Part shown: one piece after another, positions 52,293 to 62,529 of the stretch
How positions within the stretch are numbered: position 1 is the stretch's first letter
How the letters are laid out: every line of letters begins with the position of its first letter
NCBI GenBank assembly: GCA_030248295.1
Contig: JASANH010000986.1
Span: forward strand, 310,001 to 374,000
Reading direction: 5' to 3'
Length of the DNA stretch: 64,000 nucleotides
From: Mesodorylaimus sp. YZB2_4
Taxonomy: Eukaryota > Nematoda > Enoplea > Dorylaimida > Dorylaimidae
Made by a program: the position numbers and the translations under genes
Notes under the pieces: model-generated
Told to the model about the DNA's origin: nothing
Databases searched by the model: none
Seen by the model: the letters and a program-made list of their open reading frames with translations, nothing else

Positions 52293-55200
52293 ATGGCCGC
52301 CTCGGGGTCATTTTTGACGATTTTCATAGTTCTTGTCGGTTTGCATTGTGGTCACGGACTAACAACAAAGAATCCAGTGATGCAGGACGATGAGTGCGTG
52401 GAGTACGTGATGAGCTTCGCCCAATGCAGAATGCGCTTCCATGAAGAGTTTGTTCGGGCGGTTTGCGAGAAGCTTCGACACTGGTTACAAGCAGCCTATG
52501 CGAACTCGTCCAAGGCTGACTATATTCAAATTTTGACGGTCAATCAATTAAAGTACTTTTTGGAAGTGACTTCATGCCGAAGGTTGGAATGTATTTGCGA
52601 CCACTGGGATATGTGTCAAGAAGCCAAGGCCAAGTTGAAGTCAAGCTACGCTTTCAATCTCACTGAACTCTTCAACGAAATGAAGGCTGGGAGCGATGCT
52701 ATTGAGCAGCAAGGACACCAGTCCCCAATGCATCGCAGGAAACGCCAAGACGAGCTTGCTGCCGAAGCAGAGTTGGTGCGCAAGTTTGGTAAAGTGACCA
52801 GGAAAGAAATCCGTGCCATGACCGAAGAGGAAAGATATCGGTTGTTCAGCGCCTTGAACGCACTGAAAATGGACATGGTGGATAACATGTCCAAGTATGA
52901 CATCATGATCATATACCACACTGGCGAGAGAGCACCGGAGGCTCACAGCAGTGCGGCCTTTCTACCTTTTCATCGTGAATTTGTGAAGAACATGGAAGTG
53001 GCTCTACGAATGATTGACCCGAGGTAAGTGACATCATCGCGTACCGCGTGGTTTGACCTATCCTTACGGCTATGCGATTTCAGTGTCAGTCTCCCGTACT
53101 GGGATTCGACCTTGGACAGCCCTCTGCCAGAACCGGCTGATTCAATTTTGTGGTCGGACGAATTTTATGGAAATGGAAAGGGAGACGTGGTGACTGGCCC
53201 ATTTGGCAACTGGACAGTGCTTCCAGACACAATTTCTCAAGAGCTATCGCCTTCAGGAAGAATCGTCAGAGGGGTGGGCGAGAGCAAGAGGGCTCGGTAC
53301 AGCATGATCGGAGAAGACGACGTGCAGGCGATACTGACCAAACCAAATTTTAAAGATCTGGTATTTTGCGGAGATCCCTATTTCGAATTGGTCCACGGAG
53401 CCAACCATATGTTTGTAGGAGGGCACATGGTTGACCTTAGAAGATCTCCAAATGACCCATCCTTCTTCTTAATCCACTCTTTCGTTGACCTCATATGGGA
53501 AACGTGGCGTCAGTCGAAAACTCCCGTTGCTAGGTCAACTTACTTGCCAGATAACGAAACCTGCAATGCGTTCGACAAGGGCGAAATGCTAATCAAACCA
53601 TTCACACCGAAAATAGTTGATGGCCTAGCAAACACGTACTTAAATGAGTTCTACTCATATCAGCCACGTCCAAAGTGTACACCTAAAAACCCGTCGTGCG
53701 CTGGATCGCCTTATTTATACTGCGATGCGCCCAACTCAAGGTGCTTGTCAAAAATTCGAGTGACTGGGAATTGCACAGGTAGGGTGCCGATCTTAATCAC
53801 TGCTAGAGTACAGTAGACTGTCTCGTTTGAACAGTAGGCTGTCTTGTTTTGTTTTGTTGTCTTCTGTTGCGGTGGTCAGTTCTAGTCTCACAGGCCTCAT
53901 GCGCGTCTTACCTTCTGCATTTAGGCTATGACGGCACGGATATCTGCTACAAGAGCAAGTGCGTCAATGGCAAGTGTGTTCCTATTACTGGCACAACTGC
54001 TGCCTCGTCATTGGTACGCCTTTCTACTACACCGGGACCAGCAACTGCTAGTCCAGTTGCCACAGACGCACATCCAACTTCAACAATGCAATCTTCTGTC
54101 CCTGCCAAAACACCACAAGCCGATGTCGGGGTATCACCTGGTCCTACTGTCAGCAGTCCAAAAAGCAAGACAATGAAGGATGACAGTACAGCGACAAATA
54201 GCACAACTCTTGATCCCCCACCAACTCCAACCGCGCCTCGTCCAACCTCAATTTCTCCAGAACCATCAAGCACAACAACAACGACATCAACGACTCCCAG
54301 TTCGACAGTCATGAGCACAACCACGACCACAATTGCAACCACAACAATGAAACCAACGGAACCTTCGACTACGACTGTTGTTACATCAACACCCCCGACA
54401 TCGACCGCACCACGTACAACGACTGCCGTGACAACGACTAAAGAAACAACAACACCTGTGACCACTTCGGCACATACGTCGCTGACTCAGCCACCAACAA
54501 CAACAATAGCAGTGACGCAACCTCCAGCAGACGCTACTACCTCTCCATCATTCACCACGGTACCCTCTGAAACCGACCATCCCCTCGCTTCATCGCCATC
54601 ACTTCTATTAGGAACAGAGGAAAGTACAACTGCCGAGGCGCCTAGTTCCACAGACACGCCATTATACAATCCCACTCCGGATGAATCAGCCTCGTTAGAG
54701 GTTTCCTCTGCAACGTCGCTGGATGATGGCACTGCAATGACCACACTTTCAACAACACAAACGCCCGTTGAAAAGGAGACTACATACGCTGTTGACCCAG
54801 CTTCCTCTGACCTTGGAATTGCTACCCCTACTTTGGCAGGCGAAGAAATTGTTCCTGAGAATCCGCCGCTTCCCAACAGCACTGTTGAGCTGGCTCCAAC
54901 GAAAGTCTGGTTCCCTGTCACTGTGTTGGCCTCAAACGGAACTGATGCTTCCAAGGCCTATACCGAGGGCCGTATTCTATGCCACGCATCTGATGGCAAG
55001 ACATATTCTGGCAAGCATGCTGATCCCGATGATGTACCTTACTACACAGGGTCTGCTTTTGCATCGATGCCGTGTCCATTCGCTGGTCCTAATCCATCAA
55101 AAGCAGAACTAGTGGTGAAGGACGAATTTGGGAAACCATGCGCCAGCCGTTGTCTGGAAAAGGACAGCACGTATTCCCCTTGCAAGCCATCAGTCACATT

Positions 55201-56356
55201 CGATACTGACCGCAGCAAATCGGATAAGATTCCCAGGACACCCAATTTGGCCAAGGCTAAGTTCTTGAGCTGGAATGGATATCAGCGTGCACCAGACAAA
55301 TTCATATTCATTTGTGAGAAGTTTATGCCCTATTTTAGTGATACTGAATTATCATCGTCTCTTCCCTTCTAGGCAATACAGCGCCAGTCTCGGAGGCGGC
55401 CGGTACACCGACAGCGAGTTCCAGTGTATCATCCATGGGCGGCACTGTCCAGTACAGTATGCCATCGGACGATGGTATTTCGGTCATCATTTCCACCAAG
55501 ACCGATGCTGCTCATCAAATATACAATGGCGGTTGTTTGAATATGCATCGCTGCTGCGGATTATGGGCGTCTGGTGGTGAATGCCCAAGAAACCTATGGA
55601 TGCAGCTGGCCTGCGAATCATCATGTAACGTGTGTAATCCAGGCGACCAAAAGAAATTGCCAGGTTAGCTAGCTCGGTCTTGTCAAGCAAATCGATAGAC
55701 ACATAGGTCGTGTTCTTTTCAGATACCTGCATCGACTATCATCCACGTTGCTCTGACTGGGCTGACATGGGCCTTTGCACTAAATACGCCCCGTGGATGG
55801 AAGAAAACTGCAAGAAGACATGCAATGTCTGTTCACGCAGTCTGCAAGATCTGGGCGTAATGTGCGGGTCTCCCAAGAAATCAGGTATCTATCCTTTAAC
55901 ATGCGCCTTCCCCAGAGTTTTTAAGCTTGTGTCTCCCATCACATTCGAGCACTTTTAGGCTCAGACATCACATGATTTCACAGGGGTCAGACGCGTGTGA
56001 GGAGCAAGTAAAGGGAGATGCGTCCTTTCCTGAGACTCCATAGAGTTCAAGAACCCGGCTGACTATCACAAATATGCATCTTGTGTGTGGCTGGAGTCAT
56101 TGACCGCAAGAAACACCAGGGCACTGGAAGTAGGGGAAGGGCAAATGCAAGAATACGGTACTTGACATTCATAATCAGGGAGGACCCAATCTAGTCTCAG
56201 CAATCTCTCCCTTTTTTTTAAGGTTGCCAAAACTACAACTCAGAATGTGATGGTTGGGCAAAGAAAGGCGAATGCGAAAGAAACCTTTGGTGGATGAAGG
56301 AGAACTGTCCCCTGGCTTGTAAACTTTGCAGTCAAGACAGAGTGAAGAGCAGCTAA
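52293..56356 (+). CDS. Secreted tyrosinase with mucin-like region and three ShKT domains
   Basis: Type-3 copper enzyme that oxidises phenols, in nematodes linked to cuticle or eggshell tanning; secreted. Six exons: 52293-53023, 53084-53778, 53925-55313, 55373-55663, 55723-55884, 56223-56356, all in phase, 1133 residues. Signal peptide at residues 1-22. A dibasic RRKR at 148-151 suggests a furin-cleaved propeptide of Cys-rich type. Copper site A: His209, His218, His227 (HSSAAFLPFHREF). Copper site B: His348, His352 and His375 (VHGANHMF ... DPSFFLIHSFVD). All six ligands are present, so it should be active. Then about 250 residues rich in Thr/Pro/Ser, likely O-glycosylated. An unassigned Cys-containing block follows, then three ShKT six-cysteine domains in the last three exons (each with W at the core and ending C-x-x-C). 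The ShKT domains may anchor it to matrix. Confidence 0.93.
53980..54620 (+). repeat. Thr/Pro-rich mucin-like coding tract
   Basis: Dense ACA/ACG/ACC threonine codons, with runs such as STTTTTSTTPSSTVMSTTTT, inside tyrosinase exon 3. Low complexity, expected heavy O-glycosylation. Confidence 0.85.
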
Positions 56357-56879
56357 CTGTATGACCATTTGTCCAAGTGCCAGAGCACTGCACTAGCGGC
56401 ACGTGTTAGGTTTGAATACAATCATACAGTCCAGATGACGCCTGTAGTTTAGTTCTGTTGACCACCATGCACGTCGCACTAATCAGACTCTCAGAATCGA
56501 ACAAAACTCCTGTGATGTAAACGCATTGGTAGTTTGCATATTTGCCAGGTCATAGTCTCATGCCACTTCGCTTACGCACCGCTTATGATTAGGCTACCGC
56601 AAAGGTTACTGCTGGGAGAATGTTACAGCTATTAGCACTAGCGCAGCGCACCTACGGCTCACTTACTCTGCTTGTTGTCGACTAGTAAAGTAGTTTTATC
56701 TACTCGGGTCTTTAACATAACAACTCTCAATCGGTCAGTTTGACGGTAGGACAAAACAGACCCACAATGTATACCAGTTTGGTGCCCGACTCTTCTCTCC
56801 TGCATTCTTCATTACCGTAGGTTTTGGCTATGTGCAGCTAAGTATTGTCTGGATAACCTTCAGGAGCTTACAAGTAGAC
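56357..56879. other. Intergenic after the tyrosinase gene
   Basis: 3' flank of tyrosinase. No other feature supported. Confidence 0.4.
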
Positions 56880-57094
56880 ACGAAGACGCGGAGACACGAA
56901 CAGACTTTTTTCCACATACTGAACCGAGCAACATGGACCATCACGCATGAAAGCATTACGAGCACGCACAAGTCACCGTCTCCCCATTCTTCGTCCACGG
57001 GTTCTTCAACCGCCCAACTCTTTGCGGGTCAGCGACAGCACCTTGGGTAGATTTTCCGGCGGGTTCTCAAGATGCCCGGACGACTTGGCATACG
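56880..57094 (-). pseudogene. Orphan last exon of the tyrosine phosphatase family
   Basis: The segment 57006-57094 on the minus strand matches only the end of the last phosphatase exon (from Tyr-Ala-Lys to the stop, frame intact) and then breaks off. Sequence 56880-57005 matches the 3' flank of the family: it aligns with 57434-57553 downstream of copy A, and the part near 56970-57005 equals the last 40 bases of the window after copy B. It shares a His-Leu variant (GHLENPP) with copy B but keeps the Lys codon where copy B has a stop. It cannot encode a phosphatase. Confidence 0.85.
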
Positions 57095-57433
57095 TTTCTG
57101 TGGCTCGCCAACACTGAAATCTGGGGCTATATTGTGCCTACTTGTCAGTCTGTACTACATGCACCTCGAATGCCTTTTGCGTGATGCACTTTTTCTTGAG
57201 CGGGAGGCACTATTTCTCTATCTAATATTCATGGCCCTCTTCATCTCGCACGGCTGATTTTTTGAGAGATTAACGAGACTGGCTCCTTGACTGAGGCTCG
57301 GCTACTTATAGGACCTGCGGTTTCGAATGGATCGTCCACTCTTACATTATACTGTAGTACACTCACGATCAGTGCAAGTCTCCAGTGCGCGTGGCCACGT
57401 GTAGACAGCATTCACAACCTGTGTGCTTCCTCA

Positions 57434-58985
57434 AACACGAAGACACGAGCTGGCTACTTTTTACAAAACCGAGCACAAAATATCCACCATCGGATCACGA
57501 GCACGCACAGAACACACCATAATCATCGCACCACCCTTCGTCCTTGGCTTCGTTCAACCGCCCAACTCCTTGCGGATCAGCGACAGCACCTTGGGCAGAT
57601 TCTCCGGCGGGTTCTCGAGATTCCCGGACGACTTGGCATACGACACGATCGAGTAGACGAGAGCCATCGCTTGACACGGTTCCCGAAGCACTCCTGAAAA
57701 CGACAACAGTTAGGCAAAAAATTTAACCCGAAACGGAAGCGGCCCTACCGAATCGTTGATTTTGCAGGGAGATGATGATCTCCTTGACCGACCACTGCCA
57801 GCCGCGTTTGATGGCTTCGATGGCGATGGCGAGGGCCGTGAACTGACCGGAGCGTGTAGTGCCACTGCCGCAGTGGACGATCATGGGAGGCGGATGGCTG
57901 AGGTGGCCATTGGCTTTCATCATTTCCGATTCGGCATCCCACACGGCGTCCATCAGTCGCAGCAGCTTGGCCGTCGGCAGTCCCTTCGGTTCCCATCCCT
58001 CGGCGTGTAGATGCAGGTGCGTCAGAGACCGTTCGGGTCCTTGATCCTGCTTCCACTTGAGCTTCGTGGTGGTGATGCCCGGCTGTTGGCTGCCACCAGT
58101 GCGCTTCACTTCGACCGCGCCATAGGTCTCGACTTGACCTGCCGCTCGGGGCCAGTAGATCGGGAACGGATCTTCGGTCTTGGCCGGGGAGCTGCTCTCG
58201 TCGAACTGACAGATGGCCACGATCACTTGCGCCTCTTCCTGCGCGACCATATGCCAGAAGTCGTTGATCGTTTCAGGCAGCGGGGCTTGCGTCAGAACGA
58301 ACCGTCGAGTCTGTTGGTTCGTGGCCACGTAGCTGAAAACCAAGTCCCTTAGTTCCCCCTCGAGACGACCAAAGCTGCAAGGACAGACACTAACCTGGCG
58401 TGGATGTAGTCTCCACCGGGATAGTTGCGCAGTACGACTCGGGTGTGATCGTAGAGGAAGATGTTGCCGTTGTATCGATTCTTCTCCATGTTCATGCGGA
58501 AGTTGTCGAATCCGGGCGTCTTGGCGACGATGGCGTTGAACTCGTTGAGTAGCTCGACCATCAACCGGGCTTCGTCCGTGGCCGCGATCTTGTTGATCAA
58601 CGCCTGAACCGTCGTGCCGTCCCTAATCGTCGACTCGTCCATTGGTCTTTGCGCAAGCGACCGGCCACCAGCACTCGAATGCACAGCTAAGCAAGGAAAC
58701 GACTGTTCACCACGGAGACAATGAGAACAATGAGTGCGCAGAGTCGTAAATATTGCAAAATAGGTATATGTTGATAGGTACTACACAGCCTTATTGTAAA
58801 GACGCGACACGCATACTGACAGTGCTGTGACCATTAGAACCCTGCCATGCGAGCAGCACAAACAGAGCGATCTTGACCCTGGGCAGTCGGTCGAGAGCCT
58901 GTAAATGGATGTAGAAGTTTTCTCTGATCACAAAAATTTCTTCAACCGCCTTAAAAAACCCTTTGGAGTGTAGGAGTTGGCGTAT
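57434..58985 (-). repeat. Left arm of a large inverted duplication
   Basis: Covers copy A, its introns, promoter region and flanks. It matches 62530-64000 in opposite orientation, including intron sequence and the upstream region (for example GAAGTTTTCTCTGATCACAA near 58911 against its complement near 62593). The right arm reaches the window end, so the full length is not known. Confidence 0.9.
57554..58642 (-). CDS. Protein tyrosine phosphatase domain protein, copy A
   Basis: Single-domain cytosolic PTP of 323 residues. Exons 58395-58642, 57749-58332 and 57554-57693 join in phases 2 and 1. Domain landmarks: KNRYNGNIFLYDHTRV (phosphotyrosine loop NRY), DYIHA, TQAPLPETINDFW, YWP, the signature HCGSGTTRSG with Cys and Arg intact, and Q in SLQNQRF. 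The WPD loop reads GWEPKGLP, so the usual general-acid Asp is absent. That suggests slow catalysis, substrate trapping or a pseudophosphatase. The domain fills the protein, as in nematode-expanded PTPs often expressed in the germ line. The start is MDES; an upstream in-frame ATG at 58684 is not conserved in copy B, where a stop intervenes. Confidence 0.9.
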
Positions 58986-60565
58986 TATTTTGAAGGCACC
59001 GATTTACCATAGGCCGATTGGAATACCACGCAGCCTTACTGTAAAGACGCGACAGGAATATCGACACAAAAGTTACCCTTGCTTGGTGAGATGTGCAGGT
59101 TAATATCGGCTTCTTCCATGCATGCTGCTGATGTTCACCATTCCGCATTTTCTGTGACTTCTCGAGCTGTTTCGCTTGGGCTAACTGCTTGAAAATGGTC
59201 CAGCTTTCGAGTATTTGCGGGAAATATTGAATTGGAGGCTGCCAAAACAAAACTCATTCTTTAGATGAGTTATCAAGTCTTCTTTACTTGCGATGGGGAG
59301 CGATAGATGCAGTATTTATTTGAATCAATTCCATGCAGCAGGCCAAAAATTGACAGCGTCAAGCACGCAGTACATGCTTGTGTTCCAAAGCTAATGCCAG
59401 GGGGCTCGCACTGATCACTGCAAAAGGTAGCCTGCCCGGGTCGCGGCCTACTGTAATGTGCATCTGTCTCTCATGCTAATCCTAAGTGCGCATTTACAGG
59501 GTAGGGTTCGACTCCCGACTGGCCAAAAAATGATTTGTCAATAGCCTTCGAGTGCGCTATGTGATCTGGCTGCTCTGCCACGCAATAATAGCCGACCCGG
59601 GGCGAGACACAGAAGCAGCCGTTTATAAGGGCGGCCTGACTCTCGACTGATTGTCAGAGGACCACCAAAAGACACCGGCAGGCACGGGATCGGTGGTCTT
59701 ATGTTATCCAACTGAAGAAAGGTACAGTGGATCGATAGGTGGTAACGCGTTATTTTTCCTTCTTGATTACGTTGTTTTTTCTAGGACCTCCTGAGGGAAA
59801 TGTGCCTTCTCGTTTGCCCCAGTACCACGCGATTGTGGGCTTAGATCAAGATTTCCAGGGGTCCAAGGAGCCACATGCGGCGGCTACCATGATCAGTGCA
59901 AAGACAGCCATGCCTGCGCCATCGGTTGGGAGGAACACCGCCGACGCACTTCTGTCGATTCGCCCAGAGTCATCAAAAAGAAGAGAGCCACAGCTCCTCT
60001 CTGTCTAATCAAGAAAGGAACGGCGTCGATGGCGCCAGCTGCTCCCGCGGCGAAAGCGACAACAACTTTGGCTACAGCTGCTTCTGCTGTTCCAGCAGGA
60101 AAAGGGACGGCTACTCCGCTCCAGCTTCCCCAGGCGCGAAGGGTAAAATTCTATCTCCGATACGGGCGCTGCCCAAGCAATCGTTCATAGTTGGCTGATG
60201 GGGGAAACAAAATGGCCCTCTGCTTGTGCTTGGTGTCTCACACTAGTGCTGGTTGTTGTATCCTATTATCTTTGCATCAGCAAAAAATTCATGAAATTAA
60301 ACTGGGAAAGGTAGTACATGTGGTTTGATGCGCCTTCGGAGCAGGCCAGTCCAGGCTGACAAAAGGTGATCGAGAAAGATTTTGCCTGGCTACTGGCTGG
60401 TCACATGTACTCGCGGTTTTAGGGTTGACAAGTAGACCATAGCAACTAGCCTCATTTATGTCACGAGCTTGGGGAAGGTGGCTGCTAGAAAATGCTCACA
60501 TCTGCAGCTCTTGTATAGTGGATAATTCAGGGACTGTGTTGTGAAAAACGTTATTATACTTGCAG
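58986..60565. other. Spacer between the phosphatase copies, left part
   Basis: A second copy of a motif around TGTAAAGACGCGACA lies at 59030-59056; the first is at 58788-58816 in the copy A promoter. A B-box-like GGTTCGACTCC is at 59507. GTTTATAAGG at 59618 is TATA-like. From 59784 (after TTTTTTCTAG) a frame with Ala/Lys-rich text is open to 60008 in one phase and 60189 in another. I cannot decide which is coding. Confidence 0.35.
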
Positions 60566-60922
60566 GACAGGTCTGTCTTTCAATTGCGCAATCTCCTACT
60601 CAGGCTGGAATTTTGATGAATGTGCAGCTTCGTAAGACCTTCTAGAAGTAATGGGGCACAACGAAATTCAGACACTGGGATGTTTTGCGTGCCTGGCGCT
60701 TTTGACCCAATGCATTGAATTTATAAGTGCTAAAGTGAAGATGACTTTGGTGACTCATCCAAAGGATGGAATTTGGGTCCGCAGTGAAGTTCGGTGGCCA
60801 CTGGTGTTCTCCTGCTGCAGATGTTCTCCACATATCCTCAGATTATCCAGCAGTTAGCCGAAGCAGCATACGGCAAGGAGCCTTGGCAACACATGCTCGG
60901 AATGTTGAACACACGAGTATAG
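60566..60922 (+). CDS. Probable 3' exons of an unrecognised gene
   Basis: Two stretches look like real exons. 60566-60631 has a TTGCAG acceptor and a GTAAGA donor and encodes QVCLSIAQSPTQAGILMNVQ. A second, about 60790-60922, encodes VATGVLLLQMFSTYPQIIQ, then QLAEAAYGKEPWQHMLGML, and ends in TAG. The phases do not join directly, so an exon between them or a different acceptor is needed. The 5' part may include the Ala-rich frames at 59.78-60.19 kb. AATAAA at 61484-61489 could end the transcript. Family not recognised. Confidence 0.4.
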
Positions 60923-62014
60923 TGGCAGATAATATTTCAGTTTACATGCGGGAAAATATTTTTCTCTCGTTCAGTCCCTGTTGGGGCATATTCTAAAAAC
61001 TGTTTAGAGTTTTAGCTCTTTGTCGTGAGTCAGTGAGTCGTGAGGTTCTGATGTCTGCCAGATTGCCTGAGAACTGATATGCAACTTCAGGCAGGAAAAT
61101 TGTAATGACAACTGTTTGGGGCCCGAGTAAATTTAATACTTTTATTATGACTGCTCATGAGAGTCGGCTCCATAAAATGATTTATGCATGAGGAAATGAT
61201 CTATTTGTTGCGTGCGTAAGCGTGGACAAGCATCTGTCGATGTGTCCACGCTAGCCTTTGCTGACACTGCTTTTGGATCGCAATGGCGCTGTCTTTCTGT
61301 TGCCTCGTATCTTTGGGGAGTCGATAGGACAGGATAATCTTCTTTCCCTGATCTATATTACCTTGTGCAGTGGATAACCCAGTTTTATACTGTTGTGTAT
61401 GGTTCTGTTAGGCGCAGCGCCCAGTGAACTATGGGGCTCAAAGCTAAAACTCTGTAATTTCATAAACTTGTAATCGGGTCCATAATAAAGCATGGAAGTC
61501 GTGAAACAAGCTTCCTCTAAAGTCCCTAAGCCATTATGCTTTGCAGGAAAGTTTTACTTTAGTACCTACCTGCGAGATTTATAGGTCTGGTCAGCAGAAG
61601 CCACCCAGCTAGATCTACAGTAGCTACCCATTCTTGAGGCCCTGACATTTTTGGAGAGTTAAACGGCTGTGCACCTTTTGGGGTCACCCACCATCCATTC
61701 AATGCACACCAGAACAAGCAACAACTAGGAGTTCACTGATACCCGAATCAAGGACAGCCATAGAATTCAATCGTAAGCATGTACGGGTATTAAGCCCGAG
61801 ATTACAGTAAATGAAATACTGAATAAGCAGCCTCTTCCTCCCGCCACAGGATCGACCGCATTCAAAAGTAGTACGGTATCATCCAATCAGCACAGACATC
61901 TGTTCACATCATTCTTGCGCAAGTAAGGCAATCGAGTCCATCAAACGGTCGAATGGACCCTGGCCAATGGCAAGACGATGAGAATGTGATGAGACGATTC
62001 AGAGAGATGATGAC
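60923..62014. other. Spacer between the phosphatase copies, right part
   Basis: Probably 3' UTR of the preceding exons up to the AATAAA at 61484, then anonymous sequence. No gene supported. Confidence 0.35.
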
Positions 62015-62094
62015 GAGATGATTCAGACCATACTTCAAAGACTGTCCATACTATGCATCCTAGACTGTCTTTGAAGTATGGTCTGAATCATCTC
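62015..62094. repeat. Perfect 28-bp inverted repeat (hairpin)
   Basis: 62015-62042 and 62067-62094 are exact reverse complements, each containing ATTCAGACCATACTTCAAAG or its complement, with a 24-nt loop. Confidence 0.95.
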
Positions 62095-62216
62095 TGTTCC
62101 CATTTCTCGGCTGGAACCAGTTTGGTCAAGTATCATGTTCCAATGTTGTGGTTGTGCATTGTTCCCCCTGATTTGGCCCCTGCTGGAAAGCCTAGAATTA
62201 CAGTCAACGCGGAAGG

Positions 62217-62343
62217 GCGCATTTATAGTCGACAAAATTTCTACACCTACCCCTCAGGTAGGAGTAATAGCACACGCTTAAGTATATGGTCATTACACCT
62301 ACCCTAGGGGAAGAAGTAGAAATTTTGTCGACTATAAATGCGC
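62217..62343. repeat. Second hairpin with near-perfect 27-bp arms
   Basis: 62218-62244 (CGCATTTATAGTCGACAAAA...) and 62317-62343 are reverse complements. The loop of about 70 bp contains CCTACC/GGTAGG words that could pair further. Looks like a foldback element. Confidence 0.9.
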
Positions 62344-62529
62344 CTGAAGAGACGCTAGCGACTGGCTCCCTCAGGTAGGCTTAGTCGCTAGTGCATCGGG
62401 TTGGCAAGGTGTACAAAACTGACGTGAGTTTTGCACCTTCCATTTCCGAGGGTTAGGCAGGAGGGCCAAACTGTGCCAGAGGCTTTAAAGCCATAATGGC
62501 CAATGGTGAGTCGGAGCCATGCAAATGAT

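Noticed and set aside
53947-54465. Long Val-rich minus-strand frame
   Set aside because: It is the complement of the Thr-codon tract of tyrosinase, with no start context or domain.
58643-58684. Upstream ATG of phosphatase copy A (14 extra residues)
   Set aside because: The matching region of copy B has an in-frame stop, so the shared MD(E/D)STIRDG start is preferred.
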